64,000 bases of DNA from Candidatus Woesearchaeota archaeon (GCA_003599055.1 QZIM01000018.1:1-64000), one strand, 5' to 3'. Positions 18,543-28,834 are shown, counted from the first letter of the stretch. The notes: a model not told the origin generated them from the sequence alone. Translations and numbers: made by a program.

Positions 18543-18875
18543 ATGATGGGCACTCACCTTCTGGTCAACCTGTATGGGTGCCCTAAAGAGAACCTTGAAC
18601 GGGCAGACACCGTTCTTACCTACCTTAATCAAATAGTCCAAAAAGCAGAACTCACCAAAATCGGCGAAAACGCCCACCAATTCGAGCCGTTCGGCGCAAC
18701 CGCAATCATCCTTCTTGCCGAAAGCCACATCAGCATCCACACGTGGCCCGAGCGCGGAGAAGCAGCAGTTGACATATTTACGTGCGCAGACGAAGCGCGC
18801 AACGAACGCGCATTCCAACACCTCATCGAACTTTTCCAACCGGAACGCTACGACAAGCAAAAGGTGGTCCGATGA
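18543..18875 (+). CDS. speD: S-adenosylmethionine decarboxylase proenzyme
   Basis: GATAIILLAESHISIHTWPE processing site; aggtga SD before ATG. Confidence 0.9.
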   Translation: MMGTHLLVNLYGCPKENLERADTVLTYLNQIVQKAELTKIGENAHQFEPFGATAIILLAESHISIHTWPERGEAAVDIFTCADEARNERAFQHLIELFQPERYDKQKVVR

Positions 18876-19678
18876 AACAAAACCTCACCTTTGCCACGGT
18901 TGAAATGCCGTCCATCACCCTTGCAGAAAAGAAGACACCCTACCAACACGTCCAAATCGTGCAAACAAAACAATTCGGCAAAATCGCACTCCTTGACCGC
19001 ATCGTCCAATTCTCAGAAAAAGACGAAGGGTTCTACCACGAAAGCTTTGTGCACCCCGGGATGGCACTTCACGAGTCACCGAAAAACGTGCTCATCATCG
19101 GCGGCGGAGACGGCGGAACGCTCCGGGAGGCGCTCAAACACCCCATTGAATCCGCAACCCTTGTTGAAATTGACGGCGAAGCAATGGAACTTATGCGCGC
19201 GCACATCCCTCTTGCGGAAGAAGCATTCACCGACAAGCGCACAACCGTCATCATCGGCGACGGGTTCGCCCACCTTCACGAAACACAAAATACATACGAC
19301 ATTATCCTCCTTGACCTGAGCGACCCGGAAGGCCCTGCGGAAAAATTATACCAGGAAGGATTCTACCAAACCGTCAAAAAAGCACTCGCCCCGGGCGGCA
19401 TCCTCATCAGCCACACGCCCACCGCAGACTATTACGCGCACCAAACACAACCCATCATCCGCGCGCTCAGCAAAACATTTGCCACCGTAACCCCCTACTT
19501 TGAATTCGTCCCCAGCTACTTTTGCAGTATGACCTTTGCCATCGCAAGCGACACCGCGCGCACAAACACGGTTGCGAAAACGCTCACCGAACGAAAAATT
19601 CTCCTCAAGACTTACACCCCCGAACAGCTCCAAAACCTGCTTTTGCCCAGCGCCCATCTCAAGGACATAAAAATTTAA
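18872..19678 (+). CDS. speE: Spermidine synthase-family aminopropyltransferase
   Basis: LLDRIVQFSEKDEGFYHESFVHPGMALH, VLIIGGGDGGTLREALKH, DIILLDLSDPEGPAEKLYQEGFY; ATGA overlap with speD. Confidence 0.9.
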   Translation: MKQNLTFATVEMPSITLAEKKTPYQHVQIVQTKQFGKIALLDRIVQFSEKDEGFYHESFVHPGMALHESPKNVLIIGGGDGGTLREALKHPIESATLVEIDGEAMELMRAHIPLAEEAFTDKRTTVIIGDGFAHLHETQNTYDIILLDLSDPEGPAEKLYQEGFYQTVKKALAPGGILISHTPTADYYAHQTQPIIRALSKTFATVTPYFEFVPSYFCSMTFAIASDTARTNTVAKTLTERKILLKTYTPEQLQNLLLPSAHLKDIKI

Positions 19679-19710
19679 ATAGCAGCAAAAGCACAATCCG
19701 GCGGGGTAAA

Positions 19711-20370
19711 ATGGGTGCAATTCATCAGCCTGAAGTCGTCGTTCTCACCTACGAAACACTCTACGAAATTCTCCGCAAGGAAAAAAACCGCGACGAACTC
19801 CAAAAAATCGATTCAAACTTCCTTGCCGATGCCCTCAACTACCTGCGCGAAAAACAACAGGCATACGATGACACCCTTGCCAAAAACGACATCTTCTCGC
19901 AATCCGAACGCGACAAGCTGCACATCCAAATCGCAAACATCAAAAAAATACTGCGCGACCTCTACGATTTGCGCGAGCGCAAAATCATCAATATGGCAAT
20001 CAACAGCTCCCGCATCAAAACCCACATTCTTGACTCCCAACACCTGCTCCCTCCCGAACAAAGCCTCTTTCAGAGCATCCACACCGTCCTTTTGCAGCAC
20101 CGCCAAGGCATCGTGAACCGCATCATCGAAGCGCGCGATGTCGAACTTATGCCGGTCGTCTTACCGCCGCCCGAACTGCACACGCCCGAAACATTTGAAT
20201 CACCCGCAAACACCTCAACCACCAAGCACGTCAAATTCCTCGACACCATCGAGCAGTTCGTCGGCGAAGAACTTGAAATGTACGGGCCTTATGCTGCGAA
20301 TGACGAGGCCGAACTTCCGCGGGAACTTGCCGACGTCCTCATCGGACAGGGGAAAGCTGCCGAACTCTGA
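19711..20370 (+). CDS. Archaeal GINS replication factor subunit
   Basis: N-terminal VVLTYETLYEILRKEKNRDELQKIDSNFLADALNYLREK; upstream of L44e/S27e/aIF2a. Confidence 0.75.
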   Translation: MGAIHQPEVVVLTYETLYEILRKEKNRDELQKIDSNFLADALNYLREKQQAYDDTLAKNDIFSQSERDKLHIQIANIKKILRDLYDLRERKIINMAINSSRIKTHILDSQHLLPPEQSLFQSIHTVLLQHRQGIVNRIIEARDVELMPVVLPPPELHTPETFESPANTSTTKHVKFLDTIEQFVGEELEMYGPYAANDEAELPRELADVLIGQGKAAEL

Positions 20371-20414
20371 CCCCAACAGTAAGCTTTTTAAACCCCTCCC
20401 TGTCAGAGCAGCGT

Positions 20415-20732
20415 ATGAAACTTCCCAAGACTCGCAAAAAATACTGTCCTACGTGCAAAAAGCACACCGAACACAAAATCATCGAGGGCAAAAAGAAAGG
20501 CAGAAACGCCACGCACCCGATGAGTTACGGCTCGCAAAAACGCATCCGCCACCGCGGCAAACTCGGCGTCGGCAACCACGGCAAATATTCACGCCCGCCC
20601 ATCAACAAGTGGCGTATGACCGGCCGCAAGACCAGCAAAAAAGTAGACCTGCGCTTTGAATGCAGCACCTGCAAAAAAATGCACGGGAAAGCCGACGGCG
20701 GCTTTCGCGCGCGAAAAGTGGAGTTCAAGTAA
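20415..20732 (+). CDS. rpl44e: Ribosomal protein L44e
   Basis: MKLPKTRKKYCPTCKKHTEHKI; second CxxC zinc motif. Confidence 0.95.
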   Translation: MKLPKTRKKYCPTCKKHTEHKIIEGKKKGRNATHPMSYGSQKRIRHRGKLGVGNHGKYSRPPINKWRMTGRKTSKKVDLRFECSTCKKMHGKADGGFRARKVEFK

Positions 20733-20734
20733 AA

Positions 20735-20923
20735 ATGAGAAACCGCATGAAAGAAACCGCAAGCAAGTTCGTCAAAATCAGCTGCCCAAAATGCAAAAAT
20801 GAACAACTCGCATTCGGCAAAGTCAGCTCAGTCGTCCTGTGCCTCATCTGCGGCAAAGAACTCGCAGAACCCACAGGCGGCAAAAGCAGAGTCAAGGCAC
20901 GCGTGCTTGAAGTGCTTGACTGA
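20735..20923 (+). CDS. rps27e: Ribosomal protein S27e
   Basis: SKFVKISCPKCKNEQLAFGKVSSVVLCLICGKELAEPTGGK. Confidence 0.93.
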   Translation: MRNRMKETASKFVKISCPKCKNEQLAFGKVSSVVLCLICGKELAEPTGGKSRVKARVLEVLD

Positions 20924-20982
20924 ATTTTTTCCTTCCTCTTTTTAACACAACTTTTTTAAACCAACCCTGAAATCTCCGCCGT

Positions 20983-21759
20983 ATGCTCCTCAAAAAACAG
21001 GGCCTTCCGCCCGACGAAGAACTCGTGCTGTGCACGGTGACCGGCATCAACCCGCACTCCGTCTTCTGCACCCTCGACGAATACGGCGGAAGGACCGGAA
21101 TGATACACATTTCCGAAATCGCCCCGGGACGCATCCGCAACATCCGCGAATTCGTCCAGGAAGGCAAAAAAGTTGTCTGCAAAGTCCTTCAGACCAACAA
21201 GGAAAAAGGACACATCGACCTCTCCCTTCGCCGCGTCAACGAGATGCAAAAGCGAAACAAGCTGAACCAGATAAAACAAGAACAGCTTGCGGAAAAAATT
21301 GTTGAGTATGCGGCACGGCAACAGGGCGACTCCGTCCTTTCCGTCTACAACAAGCTGTCCGAGAAAATCCTCCCAAAATACGGCACGCTCTTTGCCGCAT
21401 TCGAACAAGTCAGCCACGATGAGCTCAACTTGGAAACACTTGTTGACAAGAAAATAGCAAAATCACTCACTGATGCAATCAAGGCCAGAATCAAGCCCCC
21501 GAAAGTCAACATCAACGGAAACCTCAAGCTCACCACCTACTCCTCCCGCGGCATTGAAGACATCAAAGAAGCGTTATCATTTGCCGTCAAAGGCGGAATT
21601 GACGTCCACTACCTCGGCGCAGGAACATACCACCTCGCCGTTGAAGCACCAGACTACAAAGAAGCCGAAAAAAAGCTCAAGGCAGGACTTGATGCAGTCA
21701 TCGACTTCTGCGACAAAAAAGACATCCAGCACGAATGGCAGCGTGCGGAAGCCGCGTGA
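20983..21759 (+). CDS. Translation initiation factor aIF2 alpha
   Basis: S1 domain GRTGMIHISEIAPGRIRNIREFVQEGKKVVCKVLQTNKEKGHIDLSLRRV. Confidence 0.93.
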   Translation: MLLKKQGLPPDEELVLCTVTGINPHSVFCTLDEYGGRTGMIHISEIAPGRIRNIREFVQEGKKVVCKVLQTNKEKGHIDLSLRRVNEMQKRNKLNQIKQEQLAEKIVEYAARQQGDSVLSVYNKLSEKILPKYGTLFAAFEQVSHDELNLETLVDKKIAKSLTDAIKARIKPPKVNINGNLKLTTYSSRGIEDIKEALSFAVKGGIDVHYLGAGTYHLAVEAPDYKEAEKKLKAGLDAVIDFCDKKDIQHEWQRAEAA

Positions 21760-21929
21760 ACCATATTCTGAAGTGCCAGGCGTGCGGAAAGCACACGATG
21801 AAAGAGCACTGCTCGTGCGGCGGAATCGCGATAACCACCAAACCTGTCCGTTACACCATTGATGCGACAACCGCAAAGTACCGCGCAATGGCGAAAAAAG
21901 AACACTTGCAAAAGAACGGGCTTCTCTAA
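21756..21929 (+). CDS. nop10: H/ACA RNP protein Nop10
   Basis: LKCQACGKHTMKEHCSCGGIAITTKPVRYTIDATTAKYR; GTGA overlap with aIF2a. Confidence 0.9.
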   Translation: MNHILKCQACGKHTMKEHCSCGGIAITTKPVRYTIDATTAKYRAMAKKEHLQKNGLL

Positions 21930-21976
21930 CACAACCTTTTAATACGCAGCCGTGCTTTATAAACCAAAAAGAGACC

Positions 21977-23239
21977 ATGGCAAAAATACTCTCCGTTCAA
22001 GCACGGCAAATACTTGACTCGCGCGGAAACCCAACGGTTGAGTGCGACATCCTCACTTCCGCAGGGCTTGCGCGCGCGAGCGTTCCCAGCGGGGCAAGCA
22101 CGGGCGCGCACGAAGCTTGGGAACTGCGCGACCACGCAAAACCGTTCTTTGGACAAAGCGTGATGAAAGCGGTTGAAAACATCAACAAAAAAATCGCGCC
22201 AAAAATCAAAGGCAAAAACCCTGCAGACCAACGCGCAATTGATGCCCTGCTGCTTGCGCTTGACGGAACTGAAAACAAGCAGAAACTCGGCGCGAATGCG
22301 CTCCTTGCAGTCAGCCTGGCAAACGCGCGCGCTGCCGCCCAGGCAGCACACATCCCGCTCTACCAGCACATCAAAGATGTCAGCGGAACCAAAAAAATAA
22401 CCCTTCCCATCCCCGCACTCAACATCATCAACGGCGGAAAACACGCAGGCAACACGCTTGACATCCAGGAATATATGATACTGCCAACCGGCGCAAAAAG
22501 TTTTGCACACGCGCTGCAAATGGGCAGCGAAATCTACCACGCGCTCAAACAAAAACTCACCGCTGACTTTGGCAAGATTGCCGTTAACGTCGGCGATGAA
22601 GGCGGATTTGCACCACCCTATACCTGCGTTGAAGAACCACTTGAAGCAATCAGCTCAGTCATTGACAAACTCGGATATTCTAACGAAGTAAAACTTGGCA
22701 TAGACTGCGCGGCAAGCACGTACTGGAAAGGCGGCAAATACTATCTTGAAGGAAAAGGAATGACTGCCGACGAACTTTTGCACTTTTACGAAAACCTTGC
22801 CGAAAACTACCCTCTCATCAGCATCGAAGACCCGTTTATGGAAGACGACTTTGAGCATTTTGCAGAACTTACCCGACACAGCGAACTGCAAGTCGTCGGC
22901 GACGACTTACTCTGCACGAATCCCCGCAGAATCAATGCGGCAATCGCAAAACGCAGCTGCAACGCGCTCCTTTTGAAAGTCAACCAAATCGGAACACTCA
23001 CCGAAGCGCTCCGCGCAGCAGCGCTTGCGCGTGAAAACAAATGGAACATTATGGCCTCGCACCGCTCCGGAGAAACCGAAGACCCATTCATTGCAGACTT
23101 ATCAGTCGGACTTGCCAGCCCGCTCATCAAATCAGGCGCACCCGCACGGGGAGAACGCCTTGCCAAATACAACCAACTCCTTCGCATCGAAGAAGAAACA
23201 AAGGCACCCTATGCAGGAAAACACTTCAGAATACCTTGA
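21977..23239 (+). CDS. eno: Enolase
   Basis: RQILDSRGNPTVECD, SGASTGAHEAWELRD, VGDEGGFAP, SHRSGETEDPFIADL. Confidence 0.96.
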   Translation: MAKILSVQARQILDSRGNPTVECDILTSAGLARASVPSGASTGAHEAWELRDHAKPFFGQSVMKAVENINKKIAPKIKGKNPADQRAIDALLLALDGTENKQKLGANALLAVSLANARAAAQAAHIPLYQHIKDVSGTKKITLPIPALNIINGGKHAGNTLDIQEYMILPTGAKSFAHALQMGSEIYHALKQKLTADFGKIAVNVGDEGGFAPPYTCVEEPLEAISSVIDKLGYSNEVKLGIDCAASTYWKGGKYYLEGKGMTADELLHFYENLAENYPLISIEDPFMEDDFEHFAELTRHSELQVVGDDLLCTNPRRINAAIAKRSCNALLLKVNQIGTLTEALRAAALARENKWNIMASHRSGETEDPFIADLSVGLASPLIKSGAPARGERLAKYNQLLRIEEETKAPYAGKHFRIP

Positions 23240-23966
23240 CCTTGCGCTCACACTCACGCAAAAAAGCAGCAGACTCCTTCTGCGCATGCAGCCACACGCA
23301 AAAATCAACGTTGAAAAAGGCCAGGGCGACTTTGCACTTGACGCGGATATTGCAAGCGAAAAACTCATCGTTTCCGGAATACGAAAAAAATACCCCGCGC
23401 ACGACATCTTAACCGAAGAGTCAAAACACCAACACACTGATTCCGAATACCTCTGGATTATTGACCCTCTTGAAGGAACCCTCAACTACGCACATAAACT
23501 TCCCCTTTGGGCAGTCAATATCGGGCTTTGGAAAGGCGGAAAACCGCTTCTTGGCGTCGTGTACGCGCCGCTCCTGAACGAACTGTATACCGCAGTTTCG
23601 GGAAAAGGCGCGTTCCTGAACGGAAAACCAATCCGCGTCAATACCGACCGCGACCTTCTGCACACCTTTGTCGCAGGCTCAGTCAAGCACCTCGCATCCC
23701 TTAACCTCTCCGGACACGTCCTTCGCTCAATCGGCTGCTGCGCGCTCGAACTTTGCTGGGTTGCACGCGGAATGCTCGGCGCACGCGTTAAGCTCCACGG
23801 CAGCGACCCGTACGGCTACGGCCCCACCGCGTGCATCATTTCGGAAGCCGGCGGCAAACTTACCGACCCGCACGGAAAACCGTGGAAGCTCCGGAGTAAC
23901 GGAGCAGTTGCAAGCAACGGAAAACTGCACAAAAAACTCATCGCGCTTTGCGGTAATACCTCTTAA
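23211..23966 (+). CDS. Inositol monophosphatase / archaeal FBPase family protein
   Basis: TEES...WIIDPLEGTLNY, HGSDPYGYGPTACIISEAGGKLTD. Confidence 0.82.
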   Translation: MQENTSEYLDLALTLTQKSSRLLLRMQPHAKINVEKGQGDFALDADIASEKLIVSGIRKKYPAHDILTEESKHQHTDSEYLWIIDPLEGTLNYAHKLPLWAVNIGLWKGGKPLLGVVYAPLLNELYTAVSGKGAFLNGKPIRVNTDRDLLHTFVAGSVKHLASLNLSGHVLRSIGCCALELCWVARGMLGARVKLHGSDPYGYGPTACIISEAGGKLTDPHGKPWKLRSNGAVASNGKLHKKLIALCGNTS

Positions 23967-24627
23967 GAATGTTGTGCCTGTCCGTTGCAAGAAAAACGTG
24001 CTTTGGCAAACGCACTTCAGCCCACGCTGACTTTGGCGGCATTATTCTCGGGCCCCGCGTGCGCACAGTATACTCAAAAAAGTCATCGTACGGGTTCTCA
24101 AGCGCCATCATCTCCCTGACCGAAAGCTTCTCAAAATGACGCCTGAACGGGCGCATTGAGTTCCCGTGCGCAGAAATCGCAACGTTCACCCGATACTTTT
24201 TCACAAAACGCACCAAATCACGGATAAACGGGCGCACCCGCCGTTCGACCATCTTCACGCTCTCCCCTTTTGGCGGCGGAAAATCATACGCGCGATGATA
24301 CCGGTCAAACAATTCCTTTCCGTGCCACGCGATAAACTGCGCGTGCGACTTGCCCTGCAGCGTCCCGTAACACCGCTCAATCATCCGGTCATCAACCCAT
24401 ACCCGCTCACACTCCCGATGATACTTCAGCACTTCCCTTAGCGTGTTTTTCGAGCGCTTCAAATGAGAACAAAACGCCACATCAATACGCTTGCCGCTCA
24501 ACTTCCCTGCGGTTGACTTGGCATTGCTGTTGCCCTCTTTTGTCCACGTGGCATCAAGCCACCCGGTGAACCGCTTTGCCTTATTAAAATGCGTTTGACC
24601 GTGACGGAACAGATAAATCTTCGCCAT
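23938..24627 (-). CDS. 2,3-BPG-dependent phosphoglycerate mutase-like
   Basis: YLFRHGQTHFNKAKRFTGWLDATWTKEG, RCYGTLQGKSHA, AISAHGNSMRPF. Confidence 0.88.
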   Translation of the reverse strand: MAKIYLFRHGQTHFNKAKRFTGWLDATWTKEGNSNAKSTAGKLSGKRIDVAFCSHLKRSKNTLREVLKYHRECERVWVDDRMIERCYGTLQGKSHAQFIAWHGKELFDRYHRAYDFPPPKGESVKMVERRVRPFIRDLVRFVKKYRVNVAISAHGNSMRPFRRHFEKLSVREMMALENPYDDFFEYTVRTRGPRIMPPKSAWAEVRLPKHVFLATDRHNILKRYYRKAR

Positions 24628-24734
24628 ACTCCCTCTTTACCCAAATCCGTGTTTTTAAAGTTCATAAATGTTATCAATTTTCTCAAAAAAATTTGAGATA
24701 CCTGCTTAAATACCAGCACTGCTTTGCCGCAGTT

Positions 24735-25451
24735 ATGGAAATCACCCACGAAACAGAAAGAAAAATCCTGCTTAAACTCATCCACGCCCCCTCCCTTAGC
24801 TTTAACGAGCTTTGGTCAAAGGACGGAGAGAGCAACACATTTGCATACCATTTGGGAAAACTGGAAAGCAACGGACTCGTCGCGAAGAACAAAGACGGAT
24901 TGTATCAACTCACCGAAGAAGGGCGCAAGCTGAGCGCATTTATCGAAGGAGACACGGGAAAGCGCGCGGAATTCCCCAACTTCAGCCACGTCCTTTTGGT
25001 GCAAAACGGAGACAAATGGCTCACGCAAAAAAGACTCAAAGAACCGTTTTTTGGCTACTGGGGATTTGTGTCCGGCAAAATAAACTTCGGGCAAAACCTG
25101 TTTGAATGCGCAACACGCGACTTACTCGAAGAAGCCGGCCTTCACGCAACAGAATGGACCCTTCGCGCAATCGAGCAAGTAAAAACGTACGAAAACGGAA
25201 AATTACTGCACCACCACTACCTGTTCCACGTTTCTACCGATAACGTATCAGGCAACCTGAAAGAAAAAACCCATAAGGCAGAACACGCCTGGCTCACGCT
25301 TGACGAATACCGCCAAAAAGAAACATTCCCTTCAGAAAAATTCTTCTGCCACATCATCCCCAGCAAACGACCGCTGCTTATCGAAGCGGAAAGATATATG
25401 GAAAACGGAAAATTCACCGAGTACAAGACGCTCAGCGTGAAAGAACTCTAA
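24735..25451 (+). CDS. N-terminal winged-HTH + C-terminal Nudix-fold protein
   Basis: ETERKILLKLIHAPSLSFNELW...FAYHLGKLESNGLVAKNKDGLYQLTEEGRK; GKINFGQNLFECATRDLLEEAGL. Confidence 0.78.
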   Translation: MEITHETERKILLKLIHAPSLSFNELWSKDGESNTFAYHLGKLESNGLVAKNKDGLYQLTEEGRKLSAFIEGDTGKRAEFPNFSHVLLVQNGDKWLTQKRLKEPFFGYWGFVSGKINFGQNLFECATRDLLEEAGLHATEWTLRAIEQVKTYENGKLLHHHYLFHVSTDNVSGNLKEKTHKAEHAWLTLDEYRQKETFPSEKFFCHIIPSKRPLLIEAERYMENGKFTEYKTLSVKEL

Positions 25452-27259
25452 ACCTTTTCCACTGCAAGATTATGCGCCTCAACATAGCGCGCAATGAACT
25501 TCTTCCAGTCCGCGGTCGCTGCAACCTGCTGCGCCACAATCTTGTTCTCCGTCCTTTCCTGCTTGTTGAAGTGCGCGAACTTTGCCATCATATCCGTCAG
25601 CGCGGAAACGATTTCTTCCCGCGACTTTTTTAAGCGCGGAAGGACAAAAATCCCAGGATACTCCCCCTGCTTGCACTCATTGCACAAATAACGGCCAAAC
25701 CCTGCCAAGTCCGTCGTAATACTGCTCACCCCAAGCGCCGCCGCCTCAAGCGGAGTATAGCCCCACGGCTCATAATAGCTCGGGAAAACCCCCAAATGTG
25801 AGCCCTGCATACTCTCATAATAGCTCGTGTCAAGAAGGCCGTCCGCACCCGAGAGATAAATCGGGTAGAAAATCACTTTCACCACGTCTTCCTTGCGGTT
25901 CAAAAGACCGTGCTGCCGAAACGCGTTCATAATTGCATCCGCGCCCTCGTTTTCCAGCTCGTGCGTTGAGAGCGGCGGAAGCCCGTCCCTTTTGAGCCGG
26001 CGAAGCTTTGGCTTAATATCAAGCAGAAAATCCTCCCCAAGCAGCGATTCCCTTCCGATATCCTGGCCGGTCATCAACAGGTACAAAAGCTCGCTGTGAA
26101 TATCTTCGTGCGCATCATCAACCGTCTCCTTAATGTCACGGAAAAACGACTTGCCCTCCAAAATCTCAGGCCGAACACCCTTCACTCCGGCAGGAACCCA
26201 AAAAAACGCCACAATTGTCTTTTCGCATTTCTCCTTTTTCAACCGCTCATTTAACCGCGCGAGCGACTCGATGAACACATCAACACCCTTATCGTGAAAC
26301 TCATACCGCCCCGCAAGAAAATAAATGAGCGTATTATCAATGTCAAAACTGTAGAACGGAAAAAAGTACACCATCAAAAACTGCTTGATGCGGTTCTTGA
26401 ACAGCTTATGCTTGACGCTCGCCTCCTCAAACGTCGGAAATTTGGAAATGTTCAGCCCGTTGAAAAGGAGAACGTCAGGTTTTCGCCCAAGGAAATGCTC
26501 TGCCTCAATTCCCGTGATTTCGCTTACCGTCGTAAATATATGTGCATTCTGCGCGCTCATTTTTTCCAGAGAATGTTTCGCCCAAACGGACGGGCCCAGA
26601 TTCCTTGCCTCATTCTCCGCGTTGATTTGCTCAATTTGCTCGTAAATGTCGCGCTCCTGCATTGCAAGAGACCTGCCGATTGTGGTTGCGTGCGTCGTAA
26701 ACACCGTCCCTACCGGACTGTTGTTCTTTCTTAAGTAAAGCAGCCCCGCGCCCGCAAGCCATTCGTGAAAGTGCGCAACAATCTTCTTCTCCGGCCAAAC
26801 CCTGCTTAACTCCTCAATGAGGCGGCCCACTGCGTACGCCCACACCACCGGCTCATCAAAATCAAACCATTCCGTATTCAGGCTGTCAACCTGATACCAC
26901 TCCCACAGCTTTCTCTTCACGTCATTTTTTTGTGCGGAAAACTTAGTGAAATCAATGAGGAGCACCCGCGGGCTCCCTTGCGTTATCCACGTCCCGCAAT
27001 GCACCTCGATACCTTCCGCCTTCAGCGCGTCAAATGAGCCCCTGCAACTCTCCTCAGGCGCGTGCTCCTCAAAAATGCCATAGAGCTTCTTTGGGAAAAA
27101 CGGGCCGATAAGAATATAGTTTTCCCGGTACTGCTCTTTCATCGGCAAAATCTTGCTTTGAACTACGGTGAAGATGCCGCCAACTTTATTACACACTTCC
27201 CAGGAAACTTCCAAACACACATCGGCTTTTGCATCCATACCCCTGCCATATGCAGTCAT
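25448..27259 (-). CDS. Glycogen synthase (GT3/eukaryote-like type)
   Basis: CLEVSWEVCNKVGGIFTVVQSK, HFHEWLAGAGLLYLRK, TTHATTIGRSLA, GVFPSYYEPWGYTPLEAAALGVSSITTDLAGFG. Confidence 0.85.
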   Translation of the reverse strand: MTAYGRGMDAKADVCLEVSWEVCNKVGGIFTVVQSKILPMKEQYRENYILIGPFFPKKLYGIFEEHAPEESCRGSFDALKAEGIEVHCGTWITQGSPRVLLIDFTKFSAQKNDVKRKLWEWYQVDSLNTEWFDFDEPVVWAYAVGRLIEELSRVWPEKKIVAHFHEWLAGAGLLYLRKNNSPVGTVFTTHATTIGRSLAMQERDIYEQIEQINAENEARNLGPSVWAKHSLEKMSAQNAHIFTTVSEITGIEAEHFLGRKPDVLLFNGLNISKFPTFEEASVKHKLFKNRIKQFLMVYFFPFYSFDIDNTLIYFLAGRYEFHDKGVDVFIESLARLNERLKKEKCEKTIVAFFWVPAGVKGVRPEILEGKSFFRDIKETVDDAHEDIHSELLYLLMTGQDIGRESLLGEDFLLDIKPKLRRLKRDGLPPLSTHELENEGADAIMNAFRQHGLLNRKEDVVKVIFYPIYLSGADGLLDTSYYESMQGSHLGVFPSYYEPWGYTPLEAAALGVSSITTDLAGFGRYLCNECKQGEYPGIFVLPRLKKSREEIVSALTDMMAKFAHFNKQERTENKIVAQQVAATADWKKFIARYVEAHNLAVEKV

Positions 27260-27502
27260 TTAAAAAGAGTTTCACACCACTCTGAAGTGAATTGAAAGCG
27301 ATGTTTAACCACTTTTTTGTGATAAAATTTATATATTGCCTGAAAACTCCCGTATCCGGGCCAAGTGAAAACCGAAAAAAATGACTATTAAAGCAATCCA
27401 AGACCAAATAAAGAATCAAGAGCGAAAATACGCCCGAAAAAATCCCTGTTTAACAATACTGAGAAAGCATCAATAAAAAGACAACCGCCCAACACCACAA
27501 CC

Positions 27503-28834
27503 ATGGAAGAACCAACCACCACCCCCTCACTTGGCTGGCTTGACGAAGCAGACGAAACTCCCGTCATCCCGGAAAAAGACAGGCCTGCCGAGAAAAAAAC
27601 CATCTTCACCCACGTCCTTCAAGTACGGCCGGAAAAAGACGGCGACCGCCTCTTCTTTGGCACGTTCAACCCCGGCACCATCCCAATGGCAGTCTTCACC
27701 TATGACCCCCACTCAAAAACAGAACACTATGATTGGGAACCCCACGGGCTCAACGAAAAAACAACCCGATTCCACCACGCAGGACCCTTCTTTACCGGCG
27801 ACCAAACACGTGAAGAAAACGCACGCAAGGCAACTCAAGTAAAACGGCTCCCCAACGGCGTTGTCTTCTTCGGAGACGAGCACGCAGACGCCGAATTTAA
27901 AGAAGGACACACCGAACCCGTCTTCCAATCATACCCTGACGCCCTTGGCTACTTTCGCCAGGAAGCACACGTCGGCATCAAGAAAGCATATAGGCCCTGG
28001 TTTGACGTCCTTGACCGACAGGCAATCAACCTTCTCTCACTACTCTGCAGCGGCATCCGATTCGGCCACCACGACGACCCGGTCACCCTTGAAGACCGCC
28101 TCACGGCAATCACCACCGCCCACAACATCCAACAACTCCTCGGATTCGACGTTGCCGCGTACTGGCAGCAGTCAAACAGCGAAAGCCTGCGCATCAAGAG
28201 CAACGACTACAAAACCGACGCACAAACCACCCGCCCGGTCACGGAACGGCTCAGCCGCGCCCGCATCCAAATCGCAGAACAGCTCGGCAAAATAATCCGG
28301 CACCAAACACACTACGCATCAGAATCCACCACGCCCAACCTTGAAGACCACATTGCCAAAACAGTCCGCTCACTTCCCGTCCTCTACGGAATCACCCACC
28401 CCGCAAGCAGCATCCTTCTCCCCCTCACCCACACCGATGCAGAGTCATCGAACCAAACCGCCAAAAATCTCACTATGTTCCACCAAACCGTCCGCTCCCT
28501 CATCGGCTATTTCGGACACGAAAAAATCGCGGACGGAACAACGCTTCTCGAACACCTCAAAGAAGGTTGGGGCAATTTTGAAGGGCTTGCCCGCGAAGCA
28601 AAAGACCCGGTAAAACTCTTTGCCGCATCACCCTGGAAAAAACTCTACGCAGAAGGACACGCGCTCACCATTCCCGTTCCTGACATCCGTTCGGCCATTG
28701 AAACATCACAACAGTTCGGCTACACGTACGTGCTCGCCCCATCCCCCCTTGGACCAGGACTCTACGCAGAAATTTCCTTTGCCGACAACGAAGGCAAAAA
28801 ACACCGCCTCGGGCTCTACCAGCCAAACGTGTGA
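27503..28834 (+). CDS. Hypothetical protein (443 aa)
   Basis: Long intact ORF with ATG; no family recognised. Confidence 0.65.
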   Translation: MEEPTTTPSLGWLDEADETPVIPEKDRPAEKKTIFTHVLQVRPEKDGDRLFFGTFNPGTIPMAVFTYDPHSKTEHYDWEPHGLNEKTTRFHHAGPFFTGDQTREENARKATQVKRLPNGVVFFGDEHADAEFKEGHTEPVFQSYPDALGYFRQEAHVGIKKAYRPWFDVLDRQAINLLSLLCSGIRFGHHDDPVTLEDRLTAITTAHNIQQLLGFDVAAYWQQSNSESLRIKSNDYKTDAQTTRPVTERLSRARIQIAEQLGKIIRHQTHYASESTTPNLEDHIAKTVRSLPVLYGITHPASSILLPLTHTDAESSNQTAKNLTMFHQTVRSLIGYFGHEKIADGTTLLEHLKEGWGNFEGLAREAKDPVKLFAASPWKKLYAEGHALTIPVPDIRSAIETSQQFGYTYVLAPSPLGPGLYAEISFADNEGKKHRLGLYQPNV

